Of a stretch of DNA of 64,000 bases, positions 1-11,004 are shown one piece after another. Both the position numbers and the translations under genes were made by a program. The notes beneath the pieces are model-generated. The model did no database searches. It was not told the DNA's origin and worked only from the letters and a program-made list of their open reading frames with translations. Within the stretch, counting starts at the first letter, position 1, and every line of letters begins with the position of its first letter. Source of the DNA: Acidimicrobiales bacterium (GTDB taxonomy: Bacteria; Actinomycetota; Acidimicrobiia; Acidimicrobiales; Poriferisodalaceae); NCBI GenBank assembly GCA_041394185.1, contig JAWKIQ010000003.1, positions 248,001-312,000 of the forward strand. The letters run 5' to 3'.

Positions 1-1
1 C

Positions 2-1759
2 GGGCCAGGTTCGGGCAAGACGAGGGTTCTGACGGCGCGCATCGCCCGCCGGGCTGCCGACGAGATCGACCCGCGCCGGGCGATGACGCTGACCTTCACC
101 CGACGCGCCGCCAACGAGTTGAGGCAGCGCCTGGCCGCCGCCGGAGTTCGCGACCTGGGCCCGGTGGGCACATTCCATGCCGTTGCGCTGCAACAGGTGC
201 GCCAGCGCCGGCTGGATAGGGGCAAGGCGGTGCCCCGGATCATCGGCAGCCGGGTGGCTCTGCTGCGATCGCTGGCCGACAATCCAACCCAGGCCCGCGC
301 CGCCGTAGCCGTCGAAGCGACCATCTCGGCGGGTACCGAGCCACGAAACCGCGTCGAAGCCGACCTCGCCCGGCGCTACAACGAACACAAGCGTCGCCAG
401 AACCTGCTCGACTTCGACGACATCTTGGCCGAATGCACCCACATGTTGACCACCGACCAGGCATTCGCCGATGCTCAGCGGTGGCGGTTCAGGCACTTCT
501 TCGTCGACGAGTTCCAAGACGTCAACCACACCCAATTCGAGCTGTTGCGTGCCTGGCTGGGCGACCGAGACGATCTCTGCGTGGTCGGCGACCCAGACCA
601 GGCGATCTACGAGTGGAACGGTGCCGACGCTGCGTATCTGACCGACTTCGAGCGCTGGTTTCCCAACGCCACCACCGTGGCACTCAGCACCAACCATCGC
701 TCGGCGGCCCCAATCATCGCCGCAGCCCACGCGGTGCTGGGCGAGCGCGATGTGGTGGTCAGGCGCCAGGCGGGCGCCTCACCCACCACCAGCGACCACT
801 CCGATCCAGAAGCCGAGGCGCGCTCGACCGTCGAACGCATCCGGTGGGCTCACAGCACTGTTGGGAGATGGTCCGATCATGCCGTGTTGGCCCGCACCAA
901 CGCCCAGCTCGACTTGGTGGCCTCAGCCTTCTCGGCTGCAGGTATCCCCCATCGGATCAGGGGACGCGGCGGGTTGTCACAAGACCCTGCTGCTACGGCC
1001 ATCGTCGACGAGCTGAAGTCTTCAGGGCCTTCCTTTGCCGTGCGGCTGATCGACCTCGAGACCGAACACATCGGGTCCGACGACGCAGACGTCGTCTCGC
1101 CCGTGCTGGAGTTGGCTCGCGAGTACGTCAGCGGCAACGACCAGCCTCACGGTTCGGGGTTCGCGGCCTGGTTGACCACGTTGCGCGCCGGCGACGTCGG
1201 GGTCGACCACGACGTGGTCGACCTGGTGACGTTCCACGCTGCCAAGGGGCTCGAGTGGCCTCACGTCACCATCGTCGGCACCGAGGAGGGTCTCGTACCC
1301 ATGAACGACTCGGCCGAGGAGCGCAGGCTGGCATACGTGGCTGTCACCCGCGCCGAACGGAGCCTGCACCTGTCGTGGTGTCGAAGCCGCACGGTTCAAG
1401 GCGTGGCCCACGAGCGATATCCGTCCAGGTGGCTCGGTTCGATCAGCACCCAGGCTCCGCCGCCGGTGCCGCCCACCGAAGACCAGCGCCGAAGCTTCCT
1501 GGCTTCGGCCCGCGCCGCCACCATGGCCAGCACCGATGGCGCCACCCGCCGTCGGCTCGAGCGCCTGCAGACGTGGCGCGACACCACGGCCAGGGCCAGG
1601 CGGATCGACCCGGAGGCTCTGCTTCGCGATGAAGCCATGGTTCAGATCGCACGACGAGCGCCGGCCGATTTGGACGAACTGTGCGAAGCCTCGGGGTTGT
1701 CGCCCATACGCCTGCGCCGAGACCACGTGGCAATCCTGGCTGCCATCCACCGCAGCTAG
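2..1759 (+). CDS. UvrD/PcrA-type superfamily 1 DNA helicase with C-terminal HRDC-like domain, 5' truncated by window edge
   Basis: ATP-dependent 3'-5' DNA helicase of superfamily 1, used in repair. The frame is open to the left edge and already contains the Walker A motif GPGSGKT at its first residues, so only a short N-terminus is missing. Visible motifs in order: Ia TLTFTRRAANEL, II FFVDEFQD, III VVGDPDQAIYEW, IV TNHRS, V TFHAAKGLEWPHV and VI YVAVTRAERSLHL. The last ~55 residues (DELCEASGLSPIRLRRDH region) look like an HRDC domain, the architecture of actinobacterial UvrD2. About 585 residues are visible, which is short for UvrD2 (about 700); I see no tetracysteine segment. Assignment to SF1 helicase is secure, UvrD2 is inferred. 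Confidence 0.9.
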   Translation, partial: GPGSGKTRVLTARIARRAADEIDPRRAMTLTFTRRAANELRQRLAAAGVRDLGPVGTFHAVALQQVRQRRLDRGKAVPRIIGSRVALLRSLADNPTQARAAVAVEATISAGTEPRNRVEADLARRYNEHKRRQNLLDFDDILAECTHMLTTDQAFADAQRWRFRHFFVDEFQDVNHTQFELLRAWLGDRDDLCVVGDPDQAIYEWNGADAAYLTDFERWFPNATTVALSTNHRSAAPIIAAAHAVLGERDVVVRRQAGASPTTSDHSDPEAEARSTVERIRWAHSTVGRWSDHAVLARTNAQLDLVASAFSAAGIPHRIRGRGGLSQDPAATAIVDELKSSGPSFAVRLIDLETEHIGSDDADVVSPVLELAREYVSGNDQPHGSGFAAWLTTLRAGDVGVDHDVVDLVTFHAAKGLEWPHVTIVGTEEGLVPMNDSAEERRLAYVAVTRAERSLHLSWCRSRTVQGVAHERYPSRWLGSISTQAPPPVPPTEDQRRSFLASARAATMASTDGATRRRLERLQTWRDTTARARRIDPEALLRDEAMVQIARRAPADLDELCEASGLSPIRLRRDHVAILAAIHRS

Positions 1760-1804
1760 ACCCACGAGCTCGCTATTTTGCGCCGAGAGATCCGATCTGC
1801 GGGC

Positions 1805-2576
1805 TCAGGCGTCGAAGTCGACCAGCACCGGTGCGTGGTCGGAGGGTTGCTTGCCCTTGCGGGCGTTGCGGTCGATGACCACAAACGTCGAGGCGTCGAC
1901 CACACTTCGGCTGCACAGGGCAAGGTCGATGCGCATGCCCTCACGCTTGTGGAACGCCTCCCCGATAGTCCCACCAGCTGAAAAGGCCCGCATCGCTGTG
2001 GTGGGCGCGGAACACGTCGGCCAGACCCCACTCGCCCAGGGCTGTCAGACGCTGGCGCTCTGCGTCGGTCACATGGGTGCCGCCCGACGTCTTGGCGACG
2101 TCCCAGACGTCGATGTCCTGGGGCGCGATGTTGAAGTCGCCGGCCACCACCACCATCTCGTCGGGCGATGCGATCGAGTCGACGTGGTCTGCCAGGCGAT
2201 CGAGCCATCCCAGCTTGTACACGTAGTGATCGTCGTCGACAGCGCGTCCGTTCGGGACGTAAACAGACGTCACCTTCACGCCGCCACAGGTCGCCGAAAC
2301 CAACCGGGCCTCGCCATCGGGTTCTATGCCAGGCGCAAAGTTGGTGTGCACCTGGTCGATTCCCACACGAGACAGGATCGCCACACCGTTCCACTGGCCC
2401 TCTCCCACGTGGACCGACTGGTAGCCGAACTGGGCAAAGTGGTCGTGCGGAAACTGGTCGTCCGACATCTTGGTTTCCTGCATGCACAAGATGTCGGGGG
2501 ATGCATAGTCGAGCCATTCGTCGACACGATCCATGCGAGCGTTCAGCGAGTTGACGTTCCATGTGGCCAGGCGCAT
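1805..2576 (-). pseudogene. xthA: exodeoxyribonuclease III, single frameshift near the 3' end
   Basis: AP endonuclease and 3'-5' exonuclease of base excision repair. The first frame starts with MRLATWNVNSLNAR and carries NVNSL, MQETK and the catalytic GDFNIAP; it reaches FSWWDYRGG and then runs into a stop at about 1941. The remaining third of the fold continues in another frame as AFHKREGMRIDL ... SDHAPVLVDFDA, ending at 1805, and includes the conserved catalytic SDH. Joining both frames gives a normal-length ExoIII of about 255 residues. The break lies in a run of Gs at about 1958-1964 (minus strand TATCGGGGAGG), so one missing G would explain it. A sequencing error or a recent mutation are both possible. 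It is followed at 2617 by another minus-strand gene. Confidence 0.85.
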
Positions 2577-2616
2577 GCCCCGAGCCTAAAGGTGGTTGAG
2601 GCCAGCCGGCTCGCCG

Positions 2617-3870
2617 CTATTGGTCGGCCTTCGGCTCGTCGGCCTTGGCCGCCGCGGGCCGCACGGTGCGCTTGCGGGTGGTCGACCCTGCGGCCTTCTT
2701 GGCCGGGGCCTTGGCGGCTGTTCCGTCGCTGGCGGCAGCCTGGGTACCTGTGGCCTTCTTGGCTGCGGCCTTCTTGGCGGTGCTCTTCTTGGCTGTGGTT
2801 TTCTTCGCAGCCGTCTTCTTGGTGGCTGCCTTCTTGGCCGTGGTTTTCTTGGCCGCCGTCTTCTTCGCGGCGGTGGTCTTCCTGGCTGCCGTCTTCTTCG
2901 CGGCTGCAGGCTCGGATTCCTCGGACGTCGACGCGGCTTTCTTCGCGGTCGTGCGCGAGGGCGACTTGCGAGCGGCCGTCTTGCGGGTGGCCTTCTTGGG
3001 TGGCGGAGGTGTGGTTTCGTCAGGCACCAAGGCCAGGTCGATCGCGTTGTGGGCCGGGTCGGTCGCGTGCACCGTGAACTCGACCTCGTCGCCGACGGTC
3101 AACACCTCGCGAGCGCTGCGCGGCGCCGGGTCGCCCATCAGGCGCAGGGGCACGTAGCAAGTGGCGTTGCCCGCCTTGACGTAGGCGCCGTGAGACGAGA
3201 ACGACTCGACCACCGCGCGCACCTTCGAACCAGGCAGATAATTGGCGACGAAGGTCACGAACGCGGTTGCGTCGTTGAGGATCGGTTTGTCGCTGGCGCG
3301 CTCACCGCGGACCGTCTTGGATTGCGCAGGTGCCTTCTCGCCGTCGGCGTCGTTGCCCTTGTCTGGTTCGGGGGTCGCCTGTGCTTTTGTGCTTGCGGCA
3401 GGCTCTGGAGTCTCTTTGCGCTTGGCGTCTCGCACGGCGCGGCGGCTGGTAGCTCCGCGCACCGGCGCCCGATCGACGAACACCCACCCGACACCCGGCA
3501 CCGGCTTTCCGCCGACCAAGCGGTCGTCTTCGAACAACCAGTCGTGGTCGCCGTGGAACTCCTGGAACGAGTCGTTCGACAACACGGTGGCGTTGGCCTT
3601 TATGGCCACCTGCAGGATGAAGGCGTCGCCCCGCCCGATGACACCCGCGGGTGGGGTCAGCATCCAGCCGGCATCGATGAGCTTCTCGTAACGGGCGAAC
3701 TCGGACTTGTCGATGCGGTTGGGAAAGGTGGCGTCGACGATGACGATGACATGATCGTGAGGCCGCTCGGCCAGGAACTCCTGGACCGCCTCCTCGAGCT
3801 GCTCGAGCGAGGGGGTCTTGCGCCCTTCGGTTGCGATGTTCGATCCGTCGACTACCAGATGTGTGACCAT
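2617..3870 (-). CDS. NYN (Zc3h12a-like) ribonuclease domain protein with OB/S1-like region and histone-H1-like Lys/Ala tail
   Basis: About 417 residues. Residues 1-150 look like a NYN/PIN-fold endoribonuclease: VVDGSNIATEG near the N-terminus, VIVIVDATFPNRID, then VIGRGDAFILQVA and TVLSNDSFQEF supply the acidic residues of the metal site. A charged linker follows, then a small beta-rich region (about 230-305, NYLPGSKVRAVVESFSSHGAYVKAG) resembling an S1/OB nucleic-acid-binding fold. The last ~110 residues are repeats of AAKK/TAKK type, like histone H1 tails and mycobacterial HupB, likely binding RNA or DNA. I use the ATG at 3870; another ATG at 3900 would overlap the divergent HAD gene start. 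Likely RNA processing or decay, but the substrate is unknown. Confidence 0.8.
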   Translation of the reverse strand: MVTHLVVDGSNIATEGRKTPSLEQLEEAVQEFLAERPHDHVIVIVDATFPNRIDKSEFARYEKLIDAGWMLTPPAGVIGRGDAFILQVAIKANATVLSNDSFQEFHGDHDWLFEDDRLVGGKPVPGVGWVFVDRAPVRGATSRRAVRDAKRKETPEPAASTKAQATPEPDKGNDADGEKAPAQSKTVRGERASDKPILNDATAFVTFVANYLPGSKVRAVVESFSSHGAYVKAGNATCYVPLRLMGDPAPRSAREVLTVGDEVEFTVHATDPAHNAIDLALVPDETTPPPPKKATRKTAARKSPSRTTAKKAASTSEESEPAAAKKTAARKTTAAKKTAAKKTTAKKAATKKTAAKKTTAKKSTAKKAAAKKATGTQAAASDGTAAKAPAKKAAGSTTRKRTVRPAAAKADEPKADQ

Positions 3871-3898
3871 GTGTGCCCCCAGAGTACCTTCGAACGCC

Positions 3899-4546
3899 AT
3901 GACCAGAACGGCCGTACTGTTCGATCTCGGTGGCGTCATCACCACCAGCCCATTCGAGCGCTTCAACGAATACGAAGCGCGGGCGGGTCTGCCGCCCGAC
4001 TCGATTCGCAAGATCAACTCCACCAACCCCGACTCCAACGCCTGGGCGAAGCTGGAACGAAGCGAGGTTGGGCCCGACGAGTTCGTCGCCCTGTTCGACG
4101 CCGAGGGCCGCGCTCTGGGGCTCGAAGTCGACGGCCGAGAGGTACTGAAGGCGATTACGGGCACGGTGCGCCCCAAGATGGTGCGGGCACTCGACCTGTT
4201 GGTCGAGGCCGGAGTCCGCATAGGCGCCATCACCAACAACGCCTCGTTCGGCGAAGGCGCTGGCATGGCCCGCGACTCCGACGCAGCCTCGGCCATGGAC
4301 GCGGCGCTGGCCCGGTTCGAAGTCGTGATCGAGTCGTCGAAGGTGGGCGTTCGCAAACCCAGTCCCGAGATCTACCTGATGGCCTGTCAGGAAATGGGCA
4401 TAGAGCCCGCCCAGGCGGTGTACCTCGACGATCTGGGCATCAACTGCAAGGCAGCGCACCAGTTGGGGATGTTCGCCATCAAGGTCACCGACCCAGACGA
4501 GGCTCTTGCGGCTTTGGGCGCAAAACTCGGTTTGACGCTGGTCTGA
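3899..4546 (+). CDS. HAD-superfamily hydrolase (HAD-IA, soluble-epoxide-hydrolase N-domain-like)
   Basis: 215 residues. Motif I reads VLFDLGGVI, with the nucleophile Asp but Gly in place of the second Asp, as in the epoxide hydrolase N-terminal phosphatase group. Motif II is AITNNAS, motif III the KVGVRKPSPEIY lysine, and motif IV VYLDDLGINCKAA. The helical cap contains ALGLEVDGREV. Substrate unknown. It starts divergently from the NYN ribonuclease gene (28 bp between starts) and converges on kgd with only 26 bp between stops. Confidence 0.85.
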   Translation: MTRTAVLFDLGGVITTSPFERFNEYEARAGLPPDSIRKINSTNPDSNAWAKLERSEVGPDEFVALFDAEGRALGLEVDGREVLKAITGTVRPKMVRALDLLVEAGVRIGAITNNASFGEGAGMARDSDAASAMDAALARFEVVIESSKVGVRKPSPEIYLMACQEMGIEPAQAVYLDDLGINCKAAHQLGMFAIKVTDPDEALAALGAKLGLTLV

Positions 4547-4572
4547 CGCGTTCGTTGCGCCAGGCTGGGCGT

Positions 4573-7500
4573 CTACAGCTCGGCCATCAGCTGTTCGAAC
4601 TCGTGCTGATGCACACCCAGCGACCCACAGGCAGGGCTTCCCGACTCGGGGCGCCCGACCAACACCAGGTCGCGCACCGGCAGCGCGCCCTCGTCGGCCC
4701 TGCCCCTGACATAGGACCATGGCCCCATGTTGGCGGGCTCTTCCTGTAGCCAGATCACGGTTTCGGCATTGGGGTACAGCGCCATGATCTCGCTGAGCTG
4801 TTCGGCAGGCCACGGATAGAGCTGCTCGATGCGAACCACAGCTATCGGCGTTCCGGTGGCGTCGCGATGGGCCATGGCGTCATAGGCAACCTTGCCTGAA
4901 CACAACACGACCTTGCGGACCGAGTCGGGGTCTGTAACCCCCGGATCGTCAAGCACCGGCTGCCAGCCTCCCCTGACCAACTCGCTGATCGGGGACCGTG
5001 CCGCCTTGGCCCTCAACAGGGACTTGGGCGTGAACACCACCAGGGGACGCTCGTTGAAGCGCTTGATCTGGCGCCTCAACAAATGGAAGAACTGCGCAGA
5101 CGTGGTGGCGTTGGCGATGGTCATGTTGCCCTCGGCACACAAGATCAAGAACCGCTCGATGCGGGCCGAACTGTGCTCTGGCCCCTGGCCCTCATAACCG
5201 TGTGGCAGCAGCATCACCAGGCCGCTCTTTTGGTTCCACTTGTCCTCGGCGGCTGCCAGGAACTGGTCGATGATGATCTGGGCTCCGTTGACGAAGTCGC
5301 CGAACTGAGCTTCCCATGCGACCAGGCCGGCCCGGTTTATCAGCGAGTAGCCGTATTCGAAGCCCAGCGCTGCGTATTCAGACAACATCGAGTCGTAGAT
5401 CCAGAACGGTGCCTGCTCGTCCGACAGGCTCGCCAGGGGCGTGAACTCTGACTCGTTCAGGTTGTCGACCAGCACCGCGTGGCGATGGGCGAAAGTGCCT
5501 CGCCTGGTGTCTTGCCCGGTGATGCGGATCGGTACCCGCTCGAGCAGCAAGGACCCATAGGCCAACGTCTCGGCCAGGCCCCAGTCGACCTCGCCAGACT
5601 CGTACATCTTTCGCCGCGTGGCGAATTGGCGTGCCAGCTTGGGATGAGGCGTGAACCCCTCGGGGTAACTGTCGAGCGCGTCGTGGATCTTGTCGAGCGT
5701 GCTGCGGTCTACGCCGGTGTCGAGGTACTCGAAGTCGGCGACATATGCCGTGGGGCGTATCGACCGTGCCGGTTCGGCCGGCGCCGACGCGCGCGTGGTG
5801 TCTAGCACCACCTGCAGCCAGTCGGAGAACTGCTCCAGTTCGGACTCGGCTTGCTCGGCGGTGATGTCGCCGCGTCGCATGAGCGTCTCGGTGTAGCGCT
5901 GGCGCACACCGGGGTGCTGGTCGATGCGCTTGTACATCAGCGGCTGGGTGTACGACGGCTCGTCGCCCTCGTTGTGGCCCTGCCTGCGATAGCAGACCAT
6001 GTCGATGACGACGTCTTTGTTCCACGCCTGGCGATACTCGAAAGCCCACCGCGCCACCCGCACCACGGCCTCGGGGTCGTCGCCGTTCACATGGAAGATC
6101 GGCGCCTGCACCATCTTGGCCACCTCGGTGGCATAGGTACCCGACCTCGACTGCTCGGGTGAGGTCGTGTAGCCGACCTGGTTGTTGATCACCAGGTGGA
6201 TGGTGCCCCCGACGCGAAAGCCCGGGATGCGAGACGTGTTGAGGGTCTCGGCCACCACACCCTGACCGGCAAAAGCGGCGTCGCCGTGGATCAACAGCGG
6301 CAGAGAGCCGAAAGAACCATGCGGCTCGAGACCATCTTGGATGGCCCGGGCCATACCCACCACAACCGGGTCTACGGCTTCGAGGTGACTCGGGTTGGCC
6401 GCCAGAGTCACCGGGATCTCCGTACCAGACCGGGCGGTGAACATCGTCTCGGCGCCCAGGTGGTACTTGACGTCGCCCTGGCCCTGGATGGTGTCTGGGC
6501 TGACGTAGCCCTCGAACTGGCGGAAGATCTCCTCGTAGGACTTGCCCATGATGTTGGCCAGCACGTTGAGACGGCCGCGATGGGCCATGCCCATGACTAC
6601 ATGTGCCAGCCCGGCGTCTGCGGCCGACTCGATGATGGCGTCGATGATCGGAATCGCAGACTCGGCGCCCTCGATGCCGAACCGCTTGTGGCCCACATAC
6701 CGGCGGCCGAGGAAGGTCTCGAACGCCTCGGCCTGGCTCAGGCGAAACAGCAGATGCCTCTGGTCGGCTTCGGTGAAGGGCTCCTTGTGGGCCTCGACCC
6801 GAGCCTGGATCCACTCCTTTTCCTCGGCGTCCTGGATGTGCATGTACTCGACACCGATGGTGCGGCAATAGGCGTCTCTAAGCACGCCGAGGATGTCGCC
6901 CAGAGTCATCCAGTCGGCGCCGCCCAGGTCATCGCTCAGGAACTCGCGATCCAGATCCCAGATGGTGAGGCCGTAGGTGGCCGGGTCGAGCTCGGCCGGC
7001 ATGGGCCGATCTTGCAAGGCCAGGGGGTCGAGGTCGGCGATCAGGTGACCGCGCACCCTGTACATCTGCACCAGCTTGCGCACCTGCATCTGCTTTTCGA
7101 GCATCGGCGAGATCGACCGGTGAGGGTTGACGTCGCGGCGCCACTTGACCGCCGAGTAGGGCACGCCAAGCGACTCGAAGATGCGTTCGTAGAAGTCGTC
7201 GGCACCCAGAAGCAGCTGATGCATGCGGGCCAGGAACTGACCAGATTCAGCACCCTGCACAATCCGGTGGTCGTAGGTGTTCGAGATGGTGATGACCTTC
7301 GAGACACCCACGTCGGCCAGGGTGGTTGGGTCAGAACCCGAGAATTCGGCCGGGTAGTCGATGGCCCCGACGCCGATTATCGAGGTCTGGCCCGGCATCA
7401 GCCTGGGCACCGACTGCAGTGTGCCGATGCCGCCGACGTTGGTCAGCGAGATCGTCGTGCCGGTGAAGTCTTCGACCTGGATCTTGCCCTTGAGGGTGCG

Positions 7501-8295
7501 GTCGACGAGGTCGTCGTAGACGTCGACGAAGGTCTTGAAATCGAGGGTGTTCGCCTTCTTGATGCACGGCACCATCAGTGTGCGCGAACCATCGCTCTTC
7601 TCGACATCGACCGCCAAACCCAGACCGATGTCCTCGTGGCGCACGACGACGGGCTTGTCGTCGCCGTCTCGGTCGAAGGTGTTGCGCATTGCGGGTACGG
7701 CATTTGTCGCCTCGACCAGCGCATAGGCAATGAGGTGGGTGAACGAGACCTTGCCCTGACCCGTGCGGCCCAGATGTCCGTTGATGATCTTGCGGTTGAC
7801 CTCGAGCAGCTTGGCGGGAACCTGCCTGTACGAAGTGGCCGTGGGCACCTCGAGGCTGGCTTCCATGTTGGTGACGATGCGGGCCGCAACTCCACGCAAC
7901 GGCTCGATCGTGGGGCCCTGGGGGGTTGTGTCGCTTTCGTCGCTTTGCGCCGCGGGCTCGGCCTTGGCTGTTGTCTTTGGTTCAGGCGCGGCGGCGGGTG
8001 GCGGGGCTGCGGCAGCAGGCGCGGGCTCGGGGGTGTCGGGCTTGGGCGAGCCCAGCGGTTCGGGCCAAGCCGAAGTGCCGGCCAACGCCTCGTCGAACCC
8101 GTTGCCGCTGGGGGTGCTGGCGGGGTGCGAGCCGTTGGACCCACCCGGCCCTATCTCTGCGGGCGCGGCCGGTGCCCCATTCTCGAAGTACTCGCGCCAG
8201 CGCGCGTCCACTGCGGCGGGGTTGGCGCGGTAGGTCTCGTACATCTCGTCGACCAACCACGAGTTGGGGCCCAATTGCGACGACTCGTCATTCAC
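4573..8295 (-). CDS. kgd: multifunctional 2-oxoglutarate decarboxylase / oxoglutarate dehydrogenase E1 with fused succinyltransferase E2 domain
   Basis: 1240 residues, the length of actinobacterial Kgd/OdhA. It catalyses thiamine-diphosphate-dependent decarboxylation of 2-oxoglutarate in the TCA cycle and can act as the E1/E2 of the oxoglutarate dehydrogenase complex. The N-terminal ~40 residues (SWLVDEMYETYRANP) are the E1 helix, followed by a Pro/Ala-rich linker. Residues about 115-340 form an E2 acyltransferase core ending in the catalytic DHRIVQGAESG. No lipoyl domain is present, as is usual for this fusion. The E1 part carries GMAHRGRLNVLAN, the ThDP motif GDAAFAGQGVV ... INNQVGYT, and MLLPHGYEGQGPEHSSARIE. 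The start is GTG at 8295. It stands alone, convergent with the HAD gene and divergent from ettA. Confidence 0.97.
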   Translation of the reverse strand: MNDESSQLGPNSWLVDEMYETYRANPAAVDARWREYFENGAPAAPAEIGPGGSNGSHPASTPSGNGFDEALAGTSAWPEPLGSPKPDTPEPAPAAAAPPPAAAPEPKTTAKAEPAAQSDESDTTPQGPTIEPLRGVAARIVTNMEASLEVPTATSYRQVPAKLLEVNRKIINGHLGRTGQGKVSFTHLIAYALVEATNAVPAMRNTFDRDGDDKPVVVRHEDIGLGLAVDVEKSDGSRTLMVPCIKKANTLDFKTFVDVYDDLVDRTLKGKIQVEDFTGTTISLTNVGGIGTLQSVPRLMPGQTSIIGVGAIDYPAEFSGSDPTTLADVGVSKVITISNTYDHRIVQGAESGQFLARMHQLLLGADDFYERIFESLGVPYSAVKWRRDVNPHRSISPMLEKQMQVRKLVQMYRVRGHLIADLDPLALQDRPMPAELDPATYGLTIWDLDREFLSDDLGGADWMTLGDILGVLRDAYCRTIGVEYMHIQDAEEKEWIQARVEAHKEPFTEADQRHLLFRLSQAEAFETFLGRRYVGHKRFGIEGAESAIPIIDAIIESAADAGLAHVVMGMAHRGRLNVLANIMGKSYEEIFRQFEGYVSPDTIQGQGDVKYHLGAETMFTARSGTEIPVTLAANPSHLEAVDPVVVGMARAIQDGLEPHGSFGSLPLLIHGDAAFAGQGVVAETLNTSRIPGFRVGGTIHLVINNQVGYTTSPEQSRSGTYATEVAKMVQAPIFHVNGDDPEAVVRVARWAFEYRQAWNKDVVIDMVCYRRQGHNEGDEPSYTQPLMYKRIDQHPGVRQRYTETLMRRGDITAEQAESELEQFSDWLQVVLDTTRASAPAEPARSIRPTAYVADFEYLDTGVDRSTLDKIHDALDSYPEGFTPHPKLARQFATRRKMYESGEVDWGLAETLAYGSLLLERVPIRITGQDTRRGTFAHRHAVLVDNLNESEFTPLASLSDEQAPFWIYDSMLSEYAALGFEYGYSLINRAGLVAWEAQFGDFVNGAQIIIDQFLAAAEDKWNQKSGLVMLLPHGYEGQGPEHSSARIERFLILCAEGNMTIANATTSAQFFHLLRRQIKRFNERPLVVFTPKSLLRAKAARSPISELVRGGWQPVLDDPGVTDPDSVRKVVLCSGKVAYDAMAHRDATGTPIAVVRIEQLYPWPAEQLSEIMALYPNAETVIWLQEEPANMGPWSYVRGRADEGALPVRDLVLVGRPESGSPACGSLGVHQHEFEQLMAEL

Positions 8296-8381
8296 GACGC
8301 CGATGGTAGCGACGCTTGCCGCCCGGTTTAGGGGTGCCCGGCCGATAACTTGGCAGATTGGCTCGAATCCAGGAGGACGCC

Positions 8382-10055
<1,674 letters not shown>

Positions 10056-10238
10056 CGAACTACAGCCCTGAAATTTCACTGATGGCGCGCAAAACGGGCC
10101 CTGACCAGGGATTTCGCGCGACCCGCGAATTTCTCGCGCGGCTCGCGCGAGTATCACCACTTGCGTGAGCACGCGAACTAGGTTTCACCCTCGACTTCAG
10201 GTCGACGGTCTCTGGCGGGGCACGAACTACGGAGTGAC

Positions 10239-10481
10239 ATGGCAGCCAAGCAACAGGCATCGAAAAAGTGGACGAGCCGCGCGGTTCTGCGCACCATCGA
10301 CGCTGGAAATTCCGCGTACTGCTCTGAGTGCGACGAACTGATCAAGTTCCGAGCGAAGGTGCGTGCGTACCAGGTGATCTGCAACGTCTACGTCAAGGGC
10401 AAGTGGGATCGCGTCGAGCACTTTCACCAAGAGTGCTACGACAAGGCCGGTGCCCCTTTCGGCGAGCCACCCCAGGACTGA
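10239..10481 (+). CDS. small conserved protein with Cys/His metal-binding pattern
   Basis: 80 residues, basic N-terminus (MAAKQQASKKWTSRAV). It contains YCSECDELIKF and HFHQECYDKAGAPFG, so CxxC and HxxxC halves about 35 residues apart, suggesting one zinc site of treble-clef or ribbon type. The distal half resembles the end of small actinobacterial nucleic-acid-associated proteins, but I do not recognise a named family. Own promoter likely, since 183 bp separate it from ettA. That spacer holds GC-rich CGCGAG-type repeats at about 10110-10150. Confidence 0.7.
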   Translation: MAAKQQASKKWTSRAVLRTIDAGNSAYCSECDELIKFRAKVRAYQVICNVYVKGKWDRVEHFHQECYDKAGAPFGEPPQD

Positions 10482-10532
10482 AACCCTCCGACCCAAACCA
10501 CCACCCCACCCTCGCACCGGCACCCCACCCAA

Positions 10533-10657
10533 CGAAGTGTCTGTCCCTAGCGCCCCTATGAGGGCGCCAGGACGGGACACTTCGGAATCGGGTGGCAGGA
10601 ACGACCGAAGTGTCCCCGTAGGGCGCCCCTGGGCGGGCGCTGGGGACAGACACTTCG
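10533..10657. repeat. pair of related imperfect inverted repeats (CGAAGTGTC ... GACACTTCG)
   Basis: Two hairpin-forming units lie back to back: 10533-10584 and 10606-10657. Both begin CGAAGTGTC and end GACACTTCG or ACACTTCG, with GGGAC/GTCCC and GCGCCC-rich inner arms. The arms of the two units match each other. They lie between the small zinc-finger-like gene and a converging gene. This arrangement is like REP/BIME-type dispersed repeats. It might also act as a bidirectional terminator. Confidence 0.7.
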
Positions 10658-10688
10658 GGGAAGGGTGGTCGAGGTCGGTAGACCTGGT

Positions 10689-10985
10689 TCAGCCCTCTTG
10701 TTGGATGCTCTGCCACAAGTGCATGGCTAGGCCCTCGATCTTGACAACCGGGCTCGGGGGAAGCCGCCTCGGCGACAGCCCCAGTCTCTGACGCTCGGCG
10801 TCCATGGCCCGGCGCGCCTGTTCTAGCTGGTCGCGCGCCTGCGCCAAGGCGTCGACGAGGGTGGCATCTCGAGGGCTTTCCTCGTAGGCGATCCGACACT
10901 GTGCCAGGTGGCTGAAAGCCTCATCGAAGGCGTCGTCGAACGCTGTCCGGCGATCGGGTACCTCTGGTGGTTCGGTCGAGTTCAT
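10689..10985 (-). CDS. hypothetical protein, 98 residues, helical
   Basis: Starts MNSTEPPEVPDRRTAFDD and is mostly charged helix (LAQARDQLEQARRAMDAERQ), with a Pro-rich turn and ending HLWQSIQQEG. No family recognised. The ATG at 10985 lies 19 bp downstream of the aapP stop on the same strand, so it may be the last gene of the importer operon. Soluble, no signal peptide or membrane segment. Confidence 0.55.
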   Translation of the reverse strand: MNSTEPPEVPDRRTAFDDAFDEAFSHLAQCRIAYEESPRDATLVDALAQARDQLEQARRAMDAERQRLGLSPRRLPPSPVVKIEGLAMHLWQSIQQEG

Positions 10986-11004
10986 CTGGCTCCCCCAGCA
11001 GGGC

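Noticed and set aside
1022..1765. Minus-strand open frame within the helicase gene
   Set aside because: Overlaps conserved helicase motifs V and VI in antisense and has no ribosome site or domain.
6196..8331. Long open frame antisense to kgd
   Set aside because: Produced by GC-rich codon bias on the opposite strand; the kgd protein is conserved throughout and the antisense product has no recognisable domain.
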